Source: Acidobacteriota bacterium (GTDB lineage Bacteria > Acidobacteriota > Terriglobia > Terriglobales > Acidobacteriaceae). From it: a stretch of 64,000 nucleotides of DNA. The position numbers were made by a program, and so were the translations under genes. The notes below the pieces were generated by a model. The model had not been told where the DNA came from and searched no databases. It saw only the letters and a list, made by a program, of their open reading frames with translations. The stretch spans positions 18,019 through 82,018 of the forward strand of contig QIBA01000043.1 of assembly GCA_003225175.1 (NCBI GenBank). Direction: 5' to 3'. Shown here one piece after another: positions 34,262-43,932 of the stretch (its first letter is position 1; each line of letters starts with the position of its first letter).

Positions 34262-35866
34262 ATGCAGGGCAGCGAAATTCATGCGCTTGAGATCGTACTC
34301 CTGCTACTGTTGCTCTTCGTCGTCATTTTCGGCGATCTGGCCCGACGGCTAAATACGCCGTATCCAATTGTGCTCGTTGTTGCCGGCCTGCTGCTTAGTT
34401 TTATTCCGGGAATTCCCAGATTCTCGCTTAATCCCGAGGCGATCTTCTTCGTTGTTCTTCCTCCACTCCTGTTTTCGGCCGCGTGGCTCACCTCGTGGCG
34501 GGAGTTTTCGTTCAACCTGGTGAGCATATTTCTATTGGCGTTTGGGTTGGTTACATTCACCGTACTCGGGATTGCCTACGCCGCGCCGTGGTTCCTTCCT
34601 GGATTCGACTGGCGGATGGGTTTGGTTCTCGGCGCGGTAGTGGCTCCGACGGATGCCATCGCCGCGACTTCGATCGCCAAGCGCATCGGGCTACCGAAGC
34701 GTATTGTCGACATTCTCGAAGGCGAGAGCCTGGTGAATGATGCGACTTCGCTGCTCGCGCTCGAGTTTGGCCTGGCACTGCTCGCGGGGGACCAAACTCC
34801 CACGATCATCTCGGGCTTTTTGCGCGTTACTTACCTGACAGTCGCAGGGATTGCGATCGGGTTAGTCATAGGAGTGGTCGTGGATTGGATCGAGCATCGC
34901 ATCGATGATGCTCCGATCGAGATCGCGCTGAGCATCCTTACTCCGTACGTGGCATACCTCACCGCTGATTCGCTCCGGGCATCTGGCGTGCTGGCCGTAG
35001 TGGCTTGCGGACTCTACCTCAGTCGGATGAGTTCACATTTCTTCTCGGCCAGCGTTCGATTGCAGGCATGGGCAGTCTGGGATTCGCTCACTTTTATCCT
35101 GAACGGATTTGTGTTCGTCTTGCTTGGATTGCAGCTCCCGTACGTTTTGAACGCGATTCGGGAGCACAGTCACCGCGAAGTGTTTCTCTACGGAGCTTTG
35201 TTCAGCGCGCTCTTGATTCTTTTGCGTCTAATCTGGATTTTTCCAGGTGGTTCGCTCGCTTATGTGATCCGCAAACATGTTCTGCAACAAAGAATGGACA
35301 TGTTCACGCTGCGGCAAGCTCTCATCGTTGGATGGACTGGCATGCGCGGCGTTATCTCTCTCGCGGCCGCCATTGCCCTTCCGCAAACTTTCGGGGATCG
35401 TCCGTTTCCGCAGCGGAACTTGATTGTCTTTTTGGCCTTCAGCGTGATTCTCGTGACGCTTGTTCTGCAGGGACTCACGTTGCCTGCCGTGATCCGCGCT
35501 CTCGGGTTGGCCGGCGATTCGGGCGCGGATTCTGAAGAAAGAGAGGCGCGGCGACTGATTCTGGAGGCTGCGCTCGCATACCTCGAGGAAATCAGATCGA
35601 AGGACGTTTCAGAATTTGCCGAGGTCTACAACGACCTTGCACATCATTATCGGCATCGTTTGGCCACGGTGAGCGATGGTGGAGGGCTTGAGAACGATTC
35701 GGCATCGGCGCGCTATGCTCGCTCAATCGATATCTCACGCGATCTGCTCAGGGTAGAAAGACAAACGGCGGTTCGCCTCCGCAATCAGCGGCGCATAAGC
35801 GATGCAGTGCTCCGCCGGCTTGAGCGCGAACTCGATCTGAGCGAAGAACGTCTGTTTAACGGATAA
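34262..35866 (+). CDS. Na+/H+ antiporter, CPA1 (NhaP-like) family
   Basis: 534-residue membrane protein with about twelve helices and a 110-residue cytoplasmic tail. FVVLPPLLFSAAW, VVAPTDAIAATSIAKRIGLP and LEGESLVNDATSLLALE are the CPA1 ion-site blocks, with the Asp pair in PTDA and ESLVND. The hydrophilic tail (EEREARRLILEAALAYLEEIRSKD) is helical. The start at ATG 34262 has GGAGG 5 bases upstream, better than the ATG at 34250. It exchanges Na+ (or K+) for protons and converges on the GntP gene with 4 bases between stops. Confidence 0.92.
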   Translation: MQGSEIHALEIVLLLLLLFVVIFGDLARRLNTPYPIVLVVAGLLLSFIPGIPRFSLNPEAIFFVVLPPLLFSAAWLTSWREFSFNLVSIFLLAFGLVTFTVLGIAYAAPWFLPGFDWRMGLVLGAVVAPTDAIAATSIAKRIGLPKRIVDILEGESLVNDATSLLALEFGLALLAGDQTPTIISGFLRVTYLTVAGIAIGLVIGVVVDWIEHRIDDAPIEIALSILTPYVAYLTADSLRASGVLAVVACGLYLSRMSSHFFSASVRLQAWAVWDSLTFILNGFVFVLLGLQLPYVLNAIREHSHREVFLYGALFSALLILLRLIWIFPGGSLAYVIRKHVLQQRMDMFTLRQALIVGWTGMRGVISLAAAIALPQTFGDRPFPQRNLIVFLAFSVILVTLVLQGLTLPAVIRALGLAGDSGADSEEREARRLILEAALAYLEEIRSKDVSEFAEVYNDLAHHYRHRLATVSDGGGLENDSASARYARSIDISRDLLRVERQTAVRLRNQRRISDAVLRRLERELDLSEERLFNG

Positions 35867-35870
35867 ACCA

Positions 35871-37214
35871 TTAAATAAGCGACAAAGCCATCGTCAAGAG
35901 CAAACCTACCACCGAGATGATGGTTTCGCAGATGGACCAGCTCTTCATAGTGTCGGCGACGCTCATATTGAGGTACTCCTTTACCAGCCAGAAGCCCCCA
36001 TCGTTGACGTGCGAGAAGACCAGCGAACCGGCTCCGGTGGCGATAGTCAGCAGTTCCGGCCGGACTCCCGTATGAGCGGCGATTGGGGCGATAATTCCAG
36101 ACGCCATGGCCATCGCAACAGTTGCCGATCCGGTCGCGAGGCGTACCAGCGCGGCAACGAGCCAGGCGGAAAACAGAATGGATAAATGAGCGCGCAGGGC
36201 GAGATCGACGATCGCCTGTGATGTTCCACTGTCCTGCAGAATACGCCCGAGGCCTCCGCCCGCTCCGACCAGAAGTGTGATCGTTGCAGTGGGAGCGAGA
36301 CACTCGTCGGTAAATTTCAAGATTCTTTCGCGAGAGAAGCCGCGCAGCTTTCCCAAAGTGACAAAGCTGACCATCGCGGCAATGAGCAGCGCAATATCCG
36401 CACCCCCAAGCAGGCGGAGACCTTCGTTGAATGGGCTGTGTGGCGTGGCCAGCTTGTCTGCCCAGCTGCCGATCAGCATGAGAAAGATCGGTAGCAGAAT
36501 CGTGAATAGCGTCAGACTAAAGCTGGGTAAGTCGCGATTCGCAGCAGTTTCGACAAACTGCGCGGCGATGGGATTTTCGCCTACGATGCGAATGCGAGGT
36601 GCAATGAATTTGGCATAGAGCGGGCCCGCGATGATCGCAGTGGGAATCCCAACTATCAAGGCGTAAAGGACGGTGCGGCCGATGTCGGCCTTGTAGGCCG
36701 CAACTGCCAGCAGCGTGGCCGGATGAGGTGGAACGAGACCGTGCACGACAGAGAGTCCTGCGACCATCGGCAGCCCAACTAAGACCATCGATGTGCCAGT
36801 GCGACGGGCAACATTGAAGGCGATCGGAATCAGCAAGACGAATCCGACTTCGAAGAACACTGGCAAGCCGACCAGGAGCCCAACCGCCATCATCGCCCAA
36901 TGAATGCGTTTCTCTCCGGCGACACTGATGAGCGTAAGAGCGATGCGTTCGGCGCCGCCGGACTCCGCCATCATCTTTCCCAACATGGTTCCGAGTGCGA
37001 CTACGATCGCGATGTGCCCGAGCGTGCCTCCGACGCCTGTCTCGAAGGACTTGACGATCGTCGCAAGCGGCATTCCGCTCGCTGCGGCCAGCGCGAGCGA
37101 GACCGTCATCAGTGCGACAAACGGATTCAGTTTGAAACGCGCGATCAGGAGGATGAGGATGACAATTGCTACGAATGCAAGCAGGAGCAGGGATGCGCCA
37201 TGATGGTCGGTCAT
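35871..37214 (-). CDS. GntP family permease (gluconate or D-serine type)
   Basis: 447 residues, about twelve helices. GGTLGHIAIVVALGTMLGKMMAESGGAERIA and GLPVFFEVGFVLLIPIAFNVAR are diagnostic of GntP proton symporters. The family moves gluconate and related acids, but E. coli DsdX of the same family carries D-serine. The neighbours here are a D-aminoacylase and RidA upstream and a D-amino-acid lyase nearby, so I favour a D-amino-acid substrate. It is 23 bases after ridA. Confidence 0.9.
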   Translation of the reverse strand: MTDHHGASLLLLAFVAIVILILLIARFKLNPFVALMTVSLALAAASGMPLATIVKSFETGVGGTLGHIAIVVALGTMLGKMMAESGGAERIALTLISVAGEKRIHWAMMAVGLLVGLPVFFEVGFVLLIPIAFNVARRTGTSMVLVGLPMVAGLSVVHGLVPPHPATLLAVAAYKADIGRTVLYALIVGIPTAIIAGPLYAKFIAPRIRIVGENPIAAQFVETAANRDLPSFSLTLFTILLPIFLMLIGSWADKLATPHSPFNEGLRLLGGADIALLIAAMVSFVTLGKLRGFSRERILKFTDECLAPTATITLLVGAGGGLGRILQDSGTSQAIVDLALRAHLSILFSAWLVAALVRLATGSATVAMAMASGIIAPIAAHTGVRPELLTIATGAGSLVFSHVNDGGFWLVKEYLNMSVADTMKSWSICETIISVVGLLLTMALSLI

Positions 37215-37237
37215 TGTCTAATTGGCTTTGAAGAGAG

Positions 37238-37639
37238 TCACACCTCTCCCGATACCGGAGCTTTGTAAGCGATGGCATCGATTTCGACCTTGCAGTCCAC
37301 CACCATGCTGGAAACGACGGTGGCTCGAGCCGGAGGGTTTTCGCCGAAGTACTCTCGAAACACCTCATTGAAGACTTGGAAATCCCGCGGATCATCGAGC
37401 CAGACTCCGCAACGTACCAGGTGTTCAGGACCATAGCCTGCTTCTTTGAGGATTCCCAGAATATTGCGAATTGCCTGATGAGCCTGAGCTACGATATTGC
37501 CTTCCATGAGTCGGCCATCCAACATCGGCACCTGACCGGAAACGTAAAGCCACCCGTTAGCCTGCACTGCACGCGCAAATGGTAGATGCTGGCCTCCTGG
37601 TCCTTTGGCGCCTTCGGCGCCATAACGCTTAATAATCAT
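37238..37639 (-). CDS. RidA family enamine/imine deaminase
   Basis: 133 residues. PFARAVQANGWLYVSGQVPM, QAHQAIRNILGILKEAGYG and NPPARATVVSSMVV are the YjgF/RidA signature, with the conserved Arg in PPARATV. RidA clears reactive enamines such as 2-aminoacrylate made by PLP serine/threonine dehydratases. Here it is in the same operon as a D-aminoacylase and opposite a D-amino-acid PLP lyase, which fits that job. GAGGGG precedes the ATG by 7 bases. Confidence 0.93.
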   Translation of the reverse strand: MIIKRYGAEGAKGPGGQHLPFARAVQANGWLYVSGQVPMLDGRLMEGNIVAQAHQAIRNILGILKEAGYGPEHLVRCGVWLDDPRDFQVFNEVFREYFGENPPARATVVSSMVVDCKVEIDAIAYKAPVSGEV

Positions 37640-37696
37640 TCAGTTCCCCTCGGTTGCGGTAGAGTCGTGATTGTTTCGAAGGTGCTGGCAGCATCC

Positions 37697-39142
37697 TTAC
37701 GAGATCGACTGTCGTAGCAGAAACCTACCAGCTCGTTGTCCAGTAGGTGTTCCATTTCGGTAACACAGAACGCCGTTCACCCAGACCCCATAGATGCCAG
37801 CTGATGCCTGCACCGGATTGGTGAAGCTGGCCATGTCACAGATCCGCTCAGCATCGAACAGTACCAAATCAGCAAAATAGCCCTCGCGTATCCAACCTCG
37901 ATGTTTCAAGCGGAAGGTTTTAGCCGGGAGACTGGTCATCTTGCGAACAGCCTCGCTTAACGAAAACAATCGTAGCTCGCGACTGTAGCGGCCGAGTACG
38001 CGTGGAAATGTGCCCCACAGGCGCGGATGGGGCAACGGATCATTGGGCAGTCCGTCGGAGCCGATCATGGTCGCTGGATGCTTCAAGATCGCGCGCACGT
38101 CATCTTCGGAGATGCCGTGATAGATCGCTCCTGCAGGTTGCAATCTGCGCCCGGCCTCAAGCTGAGTGACTCCCCAAGCCTCCGCAATTTCAGCAAGACT
38201 TCGCCCCGCGATTTCCGGATGGGGCGTCGACCACGTGATCGTGATGAGCACGCGCTCGTCGACTTGCCGGAGATCGAGGGTGCTCGAGCTGGCGGCGTAA
38301 GGATAGCAGTCGCAGCCGACTGGCTGGGTTGTTCGCGCTCTCTCGAGTGATTGCAGTACTTCGCCACTGCCTCCCCAGTTGTCAATGCCCGCACACTTCA
38401 AGTGAGAAACTACTACTGGAACGTTGGCGTGCTTGCCGATAAGGAAGGCTTCGTCCATCGCCTGTAAGACTCCGTCGCTTTCGTTGCGTAAGTGCGTTGT
38501 ATAGAGCGCGCTTGCGTTAGACAAGACCTTCGCCAAGCCTTGCACTTCGTCAGCCGAGGCGGAGTATGCCGACAAATAAGCCAATCCCGTGCTCAACCCA
38601 ATCGCACCATGGTCGAGAGCCTCGCGCAGCTGGTCCTGCATGGCCGCGAGTTCAGTTCCTGTAGCAGCGCGGTCAAGGAGGTCCATGTGGTTGTTTCGCA
38701 GAGCGGTGTGACCGACGAGCGCAGCGACGTTCACCGCTGGTTCGGCCGCAGTAACGGCCGATACGTATTCAGGAAACGCGGGATAGCGGAATGCGTCTTC
38801 CTCGCCGAGCAGATTCATCGGATCCGGAAAATTACGGGATAGTTGCACCGGAGCGGCGCTGATACCGCAATTCCCAACGATTACGGTGGTCACTCCCTGC
38901 GAGAGCTTTGGGAGCATTTCCGGCGCCCGGATCAGGTAGAGGTCGTCATGCGTATGGACATCGATAAATCCCGGAGCGAGCACGTGGCCGTGAGCGTCGA
39001 TGTTTTCTCTTGCTGAGTAACCATCGACATCGCCAACTGCTTGAATGCGGCTATCCTCAATCGCGACCGCGCCTGCTCGAGGCTGGTTACCGCTTCCGTC
39101 CAGAATTTGTACGTTGCCAATCAGGGTGTCGCAGGTGGGCAA
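37697..39142 (-). CDS. N-acyl-D-amino-acid deacylase (D-aminoacylase)
   Basis: 481-residue amidohydrolase. LAPGFIDVHTHDDLYLI carries the metal HxH, VIVGNCGISAAP the cysteine-containing metal site of D-aminoacylases, and PVVVSHLKCAG the following His/Lys region. ATMIGSDGLPNDPLPHPRLWGTFPRVLG is the late conserved Asp block. It cleaves N-acyl groups from D-amino acids. The start is TTG 39142 with GGAG 5 bases upstream. It is the first gene of an operon with ridA and the GntP permease and is divergent from the PLP lyase. Confidence 0.9.
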   Translation of the reverse strand: MPTCDTLIGNVQILDGSGNQPRAGAVAIEDSRIQAVGDVDGYSARENIDAHGHVLAPGFIDVHTHDDLYLIRAPEMLPKLSQGVTTVIVGNCGISAAPVQLSRNFPDPMNLLGEEDAFRYPAFPEYVSAVTAAEPAVNVAALVGHTALRNNHMDLLDRAATGTELAAMQDQLREALDHGAIGLSTGLAYLSAYSASADEVQGLAKVLSNASALYTTHLRNESDGVLQAMDEAFLIGKHANVPVVVSHLKCAGIDNWGGSGEVLQSLERARTTQPVGCDCYPYAASSSTLDLRQVDERVLITITWSTPHPEIAGRSLAEIAEAWGVTQLEAGRRLQPAGAIYHGISEDDVRAILKHPATMIGSDGLPNDPLPHPRLWGTFPRVLGRYSRELRLFSLSEAVRKMTSLPAKTFRLKHRGWIREGYFADLVLFDAERICDMASFTNPVQASAGIYGVWVNGVLCYRNGTPTGQRAGRFLLRQSIS

Positions 39143-39234
39143 GTCAGCTCCGCAAGACGAAGACTGCTGGAATTAGTTACCATCAGCTCGGGAATAAGAG
39201 CAGTACTGCGTCTGCATATAGAAGGATGAAGCCA

Positions 39235-40530
39235 ATGAATCATACAAAGGAACGCGTGCAATATCCATTAACAGCCGAAGAGCTGAATCTGATTAATCCC
39301 TTGAATAAGGGACTTAATGCGATGAATGCCCCTCTGGCTTGCGCTGATATTCCCAAATTTGGATGGAACTTGCTGCGCGAAGACCTGAGCCTGCCAACAG
39401 CCGTGCTGTATGAAGAAAAGCTGCAACACAACTTGCAGTGGATGCAGGCGGTTGCGAGCGGCTATTGCGCGAAGCTGGCGCCACACGGGAAAACGACAAT
39501 GGCTCCGAAGCTGTTCGCGCGCCAAATGCAAGCTGGCGCGTGGGGTATTACGCTGGCGACAGCTCATCAGACACTTGTAGCTTACTCGCACGGCGTGCGT
39601 CGCGTGCTGATGGCCAATGAGCTTATCGGCAGACAAAACCTCGAGATCGTAAGCCGCCTGCTGGAAGACGACGAATTCGATTACTTCTGCCTGGTGGATT
39701 CGGCGGCTCAAGTTGAACTCCTGGGAAGTTTCTTCAAGGCTCGCGTGCAAAGATTGAATGTTCTGCTCGAAGTAGGAGCTGAGGATGGACGCACCGGCGT
39801 TCGCGACCACGAGCAGCTTCAGGCGACGACCGCTGCTCTTGCCAGATGGAAGAGCCAGCTTCGGCTATGCGGCGTGGAGGTCTATGAAGGCGTTTTGAGC
39901 GATGAGGCCGCGATCCGGCGGTTGCTCGAGAGAACCGTCGAGGTCGCCCGCGAACTGTCGCGGGACAATCGCTTCGGTCGCAGTCCCGTGATCCTCACCG
40001 GCGCAGGTTCAGCATGGTATGACCTGGTCGCAGAGATATTCAGTAAAGCGGACATAGGGCAGGAGAAGGAGCTAATACTGCGACCGGGATGTTACGTGAC
40101 GCATGATGTCGGCGCGTATCGCGCGGCGCAGCAGCGGATTCTAAATAGCAGTACGGTAGCCAAGAATATGGGATCTAATCTGGAACCGGCGCTGCAGATT
40201 TGGGGCTATGTGCAGTCCGTTCCAGAAAGGGAAAAGGCCATTATCAACTTCGGAAGACGCGATGCTGCGTTCGATGCCGGGCTGCCGGTTCCAGTTCTCC
40301 ATTTCCGTCCGGGTGGAGCCGTACCAGTGGCCGCTCCCGAAAGCTGGAAGTTGACTCGCATTATGGATCAGCATTCCTTTCTTCATATTGATGGGGGAGA
40401 CGACATTCGTCTAGGCGACATGATTGCTTTCGACATCTCGCATCCTTGTACGACGTTCGATAAATGGCGGTACTTGCCGGTGCTGGACTCGCAATATAGG
40501 GTGATTGATGTTGTGCAGACCTTCTTTTGA
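39235..40530 (+). CDS. PLP-dependent D-amino-acid lyase (D-serine deaminase / DSD1-like, fold type III)
   Basis: 431 residues. The PLP lysine is in KLAPHGKTTMAPKLFARQ, and the alanine-racemase-type barrel continues with EVGAEDGRTGVRDHEQL and VILTGAGSAWYDLV. The C-terminal metal domain has the expected His (EDDIRLGD...DISHPCTTFDKW). Relatives are D-serine dehydratases, D-threonine aldolases or broad amino-acid deaminases. ATG 39235 has GAAGGA 8 bases before it; the frame reaching back to 39010 lies in the divergent gene. The context (D-aminoacylase, RidA) favours D-amino-acid deamination. Confidence 0.85.
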   Translation: MNHTKERVQYPLTAEELNLINPLNKGLNAMNAPLACADIPKFGWNLLREDLSLPTAVLYEEKLQHNLQWMQAVASGYCAKLAPHGKTTMAPKLFARQMQAGAWGITLATAHQTLVAYSHGVRRVLMANELIGRQNLEIVSRLLEDDEFDYFCLVDSAAQVELLGSFFKARVQRLNVLLEVGAEDGRTGVRDHEQLQATTAALARWKSQLRLCGVEVYEGVLSDEAAIRRLLERTVEVARELSRDNRFGRSPVILTGAGSAWYDLVAEIFSKADIGQEKELILRPGCYVTHDVGAYRAAQQRILNSSTVAKNMGSNLEPALQIWGYVQSVPEREKAIINFGRRDAAFDAGLPVPVLHFRPGGAVPVAAPESWKLTRIMDQHSFLHIDGGDDIRLGDMIAFDISHPCTTFDKWRYLPVLDSQYRVIDVVQTFF

Positions 40531-40536
40531 GGAGGC

Positions 40537-41718
40537 ATGACAGTATTGAGAACGATGACAGGAATAACACGATTGCTTGTTCTGGCGTTTCCCATATTGG
40601 CCATGAGCTCGACGCAGGAGACCAAGATAGGCGAGTACGTGCTGTTCGTTGGCACATACACCGCAAAAGCGAGCAAGGGAATTTACGCCTACCGTTTTGC
40701 GCCTGCCTCCAATAAGCTAATATCGTTAGGTCTCGTTGCAGATACTCCCAATCCCTCATTTCTGGCGATCGATCGAACTGGCAGATTCTTGTACGCCGTC
40801 AACGAGCTGGAGAAATACAAAGGAGAGGCCAGCGGCTCCGTCAGTGCGTTTGCCATCAATCAAGGCAACGCTAAGTTGTCACAGCTGAACGAAGTTTCAT
40901 CGCGAGGCACCGATCCCTGCTATGTGTCACTGGATCGATCCGGGAACTACGTATTCGTCGCGAACTACGGTGGGAGCGTTGCTGTATTCCCGGTGTTGAA
41001 AGACGGCAGTTTGGGCGAAGCTGTGAGTTTTGTCCAACACGCAGGCTCTGGACTAGATCGGGAAAGGCAGGAAGGACCTCACGCGCACTGGATTGGCATC
41101 ACTCCCGAGAACCGCTTTGTGATGGCTGCGGATCTCGGGATCGATAAAGTGCTCGTGTATCGCTTCATTGACAAGAACGGCGGCATCTCCCCGAACAGTC
41201 CTGCGTTCGTGAAACTAGAGCCTGGTTCGGGCCCTCGCCACTTGGATTTCCATCCAAACGCCGGGTTCGTCTATGTGCTTAACGAATTGCAGTCCAAAAT
41301 CAACGTGTTTTCATACGAGCCACAGCTGGGTGCGCTGGAGCCGTTGCAAAGCATCGCAACGGTTCCGAAGGAATTCTCGAGCACGAATCATCCAGCCGAG
41401 ATCAGAGTCCATCCGAACGGAAAGTTTCTCTTCGCGTCGAATCGCGGTCACGACAGCATCGCCGTGTTTTCCATCGACCAAAAGAGGGGAACGTTGAGTC
41501 TGGTCGGATACTTTTCTAGCCAAGGTAAGAAGCCGCGCAATTTCGAGATCGATCCTACCGGCTCGCATCTCTTCGTAGCGAATCAGGACAGCGGCAACAT
41601 CGTTATCTTCGGTATTGACGAAAAGACAGGGAAGCTTACTCCCAGCAGACAGGTACTTCATGTGGATTCGCCGGTGTGCCTTAAGTTCGTGCCTGTGAGC
41701 GGGACCAGAAAGCGCTGA
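40537..41718 (+). CDS. secreted lactonase family beta-propeller
   Basis: 393 residues with an N-terminal signal (LLVLAFPILAMSS). Repeating blades of about 45 residues (FLAIDRTGRFLYAVNE, YVSLDRSGNYVFVANYGGSVAVF, PHAHWIGITPENRFVMAADLG, PRHLDFHPNAGFVYVLNEL) give the seven-bladed 6-phosphogluconolactonase/YkgB fold. Since it is exported, a sugar lactone or related substrate outside the cytoplasm is more likely than 6-phosphogluconolactone. It starts 6 bases after the PLP lyase stop, so the two are cotranscribed. Confidence 0.87.
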   Translation: MTVLRTMTGITRLLVLAFPILAMSSTQETKIGEYVLFVGTYTAKASKGIYAYRFAPASNKLISLGLVADTPNPSFLAIDRTGRFLYAVNELEKYKGEASGSVSAFAINQGNAKLSQLNEVSSRGTDPCYVSLDRSGNYVFVANYGGSVAVFPVLKDGSLGEAVSFVQHAGSGLDRERQEGPHAHWIGITPENRFVMAADLGIDKVLVYRFIDKNGGISPNSPAFVKLEPGSGPRHLDFHPNAGFVYVLNELQSKINVFSYEPQLGALEPLQSIATVPKEFSSTNHPAEIRVHPNGKFLFASNRGHDSIAVFSIDQKRGTLSLVGYFSSQGKKPRNFEIDPTGSHLFVANQDSGNIVIFGIDEKTGKLTPSRQVLHVDSPVCLKFVPVSGTRKR

Positions 41719-41779
41719 TCGGCAGGTTTTATACGTCTACTTCTGTCCATGGCACTTTTAGCGTGGTTCTCCTAATCAC

Positions 41780-42334
41780 TCATATATCTTCAAGCTTTCG
41801 CGCCATCTCCAACAGTTTGGTCACGCTGTTCCAATTTCTGCCGGTTCCGGGAGTTCCCAGGACTTTCTCAATCGTCGTCCATGGAAGTTTGGTTTTTCCC
41901 ATGCCGTTGGGAAAGTAAATGTAGACCTCGCGTCCGTTCAGTTTCAGCTCCTCGGGATCAGCTTTGATGGCGAGGAGCTTTTCGCAGCTCTGCTTGCTCG
42001 GGTCGGCGGCGAGGAAAAGAACGAGAAGTTTGGCGGGTTCAATATCGCGCCGCTTTGAGAATGGGTTGCTTGTGATAGCGTCTTCGAGCTCCTTGGTCGA
42101 TCGAAGAATGATCTCTGGCTTACAGCTAAAGGTTTTCTCGATTCCATTCTGAATCTTCTTTGTCAGCCTAGCGGTGTCATTTTCGCTTGTCCGGAAGACA
42201 ACATTGCCGCTTTGCACGTAAGTTTGTACGTCCTTCATGCCCAGAGACTCGTAGAGCGTTCGAAGGGCTTCCATTTTGATCATGTTGTGTCCGCCGACGT
42301 TGACTCCGCGAAGCAGTGAAATCATTACGGGCAT
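41780..42334 (-). CDS. DUF1697 family protein
   Basis: 184 residues when started at ATG 42334, giving the standard opening MPVMISLLRGVNVGGHNMIKME. LGMKDVQTYVQSGNVVF and VYIYFPNGMGKTKL with GRNWNSVTKLLEMA complete the family pattern. The function of DUF1697 is unknown. The 30 codons upstream in frame to 42424 are probably not translated. Confidence 0.88.
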   Translation of the reverse strand: MPVMISLLRGVNVGGHNMIKMEALRTLYESLGMKDVQTYVQSGNVVFRTSENDTARLTKKIQNGIEKTFSCKPEIILRSTKELEDAITSNPFSKRRDIEPAKLLVLFLAADPSKQSCEKLLAIKADPEELKLNGREVYIYFPNGMGKTKLPWTTIEKVLGTPGTGRNWNSVTKLLEMARKLEDI

Positions 42335-42432
42335 ACCGCAACAATATATCGCGAGATCTCCTTCCACTTGGTAGCGGCTGGGCACAAAAATGTCCAGCTT
42401 TGTGCTGGGCATAAAAGGAGGCAACGTGAGAG

Positions 42433-42879
42433 TCAGTAAGAGGAGGAGGATTGTTTGTTGTTGCAGGTTGCTGAGATGTGTTTCATTGAGGAAATGCTGA
42501 GGGTTGATTCATTGGAATTGGCAGTGCCAGAGGCCGCAGAACTCGCGCTACTGCTCGTCGCCGCCGATGAGGGGGCTGACGACAACACATTTCCTTTGAT
42601 CTGCACCTTGTGGCCGACATGCTCCTTCAACTGTCCAGTATCGCCTGTGAGTTGATACGTCTTGCCGTCGCTTGAAGTGAGTGTGTAATTTCCATTCGAG
42701 CTGCTTAGACAACCTACAACTGTCACCTGACTTCCGGTGTCTCCTGCAGCCGGCTGACCGGAGCTGGTTTGATTTGAGGTTGTGCTTGAACTCGGACTCG
42801 TGCTCGGATTTGATTGCTCTTGTGCCGCAGCCCAGGTCACGCCAAGCAGCAGCACCGCGAAGGTTAATAGTTTTCGCAT
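42433..42879 (-). CDS. secreted small protein, DUF5818-like
   Basis: 148 residues: signal peptide (LLTFAVLLLGVTWAAAQ), a Ser/Thr/Gln-rich linker, then a compact beta domain VTVVGCLSSSNGNYTLTSSDGKTY... with VGHKVQIKGNVLS, and a second Ser/Ala-rich tail ending in SISSMKHISATC. This OB-like domain occurs widely in acidobacterial secreted proteins. Function unknown; the low-complexity flanks suggest an envelope location. Confidence 0.75.
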   Translation of the reverse strand: MRKLLTFAVLLLGVTWAAAQEQSNPSTSPSSSTTSNQTSSGQPAAGDTGSQVTVVGCLSSSNGNYTLTSSDGKTYQLTGDTGQLKEHVGHKVQIKGNVLSSAPSSAATSSSASSAASGTANSNESTLSISSMKHISATCNNKQSSSSY

Positions 42880-43029
42880 TAATGTGAAGTCCTCCTGGAT
42901 TCAGCGATTTTGGTTTCGGTTACTTAGAAGTTAGGAGGTTCATGAGGTTGTCCTTTTGCCGCGTCAATTTCGGCCATGGTCCGCAATAGCAGCCAGGCAG
43001 TGTAGTATCGGCGCCTTGCTGGCAACTAC

Positions 43030-43932
43030 TTATATTCCTGAGGTCTCCGGAATCGGCAAAGCGTCCACCAATTGTCGGGTGTAGGGATGGGAGGGATGCT
43101 TCAAGATTTCGCTGGTGAGCCCAACTTCGACTAACTCCCCATTGCGAAGGATGGCGATGCGATGACAAAGGGAGGAAACCGCTAAAAGGTCATGAGAGAT
43201 AAAAAGGATTCCTGTTCCCATCTCTAGACTGAGCTGACGGAAGATGTTCAGTACTTCTTTTTGCGTGATTAAGTCCAGCGAACTGGTGCATTCATCGGCA
43301 AGCAGAAGTGAAGGGCGATGCAGCACTGCCATTGCAATCAGGACGCGTTGGGCCTGGCCAACGCTGAGCTGAGCCGGTCTTCGACTCAGGAAGGCTTCTT
43401 CCACATCGAGATTCAGGCTGCGCAAGATTTCGAGAAAACGGGGAATGCATTCTCTGCGGGTGCCGGGCTGATGTGCGCGCCACGTCTCATACATCTGCGT
43501 GCCAATTCTGAGAGCGGGATTTAGCGATGACATGGGGCTTTGCAGAATGAGTCCGATGTCGCGGCCGCGTATGCTCCGCATCTCTGATTCCGATAGGGTT
43601 GTGAGCTCGCGTCCTTTAAGCTGGATGCTCCCGGATGTTTGTCCACCTTTCAGATCAAGCAGACGCAGGATACTCAGGGCTAACGTGCTCTTACCGGACC
43701 CACTTTCGCCTACGAGTCCGAGGATTTCTCCTGGCTGCATTTCCAAATGCAGATTGCGAAGCACGCCTGGCTTGCGCGAGTAATCAGCAGAGAGTGATAA
43801 AGAAAGGAGTGGGGCACTGATCCTCGGGGACTCAGCTTTTGTCCTTTCACCGGGCGAGGGCGCCCGGCGCTCCGGGATCGCGTTCTTTGCTCCCATTTCG
43901 GTATCTGCTTCTCTGGTCTTCATCGTACTCAT
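43030..43932 (-). CDS. peptide/nickel-type ABC transporter ATPase
   Basis: 300 residues. Walker A GESGSGKST, Q-loop QSPMSSLNP, signature LSVGQAQRV (LSGGQ variant), Walker B LLLADECTSS and the H-loop FISHDLLAV are all present, plus the Opp/Dpp tail HPSHPYTRQLVDALP. The ATG at 43932 overlaps the substrate-binding protein stop (ATGA). The first 50 residues are an odd extension, part of which (RRAPSPGER) is encoded by a dispersed repeat. It is the only ATPase in the operon, so it probably works as a homodimer. Confidence 0.92.
   Translation of the reverse strand: MSTMKTREADTEMGAKNAIPERRAPSPGERTKAESPRISAPLLSLSLSADYSRKPGVLRNLHLEMQPGEILGLVGESGSGKSTLALSILRLLDLKGGQTSGSIQLKGRELTTLSESEMRSIRGRDIGLILQSPMSSLNPALRIGTQMYETWRAHQPGTRRECIPRFLEILRSLNLDVEEAFLSRRPAQLSVGQAQRVLIAMAVLHRPSLLLADECTSSLDLITQKEVLNIFRQLSLEMGTGILFISHDLLAVSSLCHRIAILRNGELVEVGLTSEILKHPSHPYTRQLVDALPIPETSGI
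43851..43873. repeat. repeat family C copy 2, inside the ATPase gene
   Basis: Matches 4743-4765 in about 20 of 23 positions and can fold partly on itself. Here it is translated as part of the N-terminal extension of the ABC ATPase. Confidence 0.6.
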
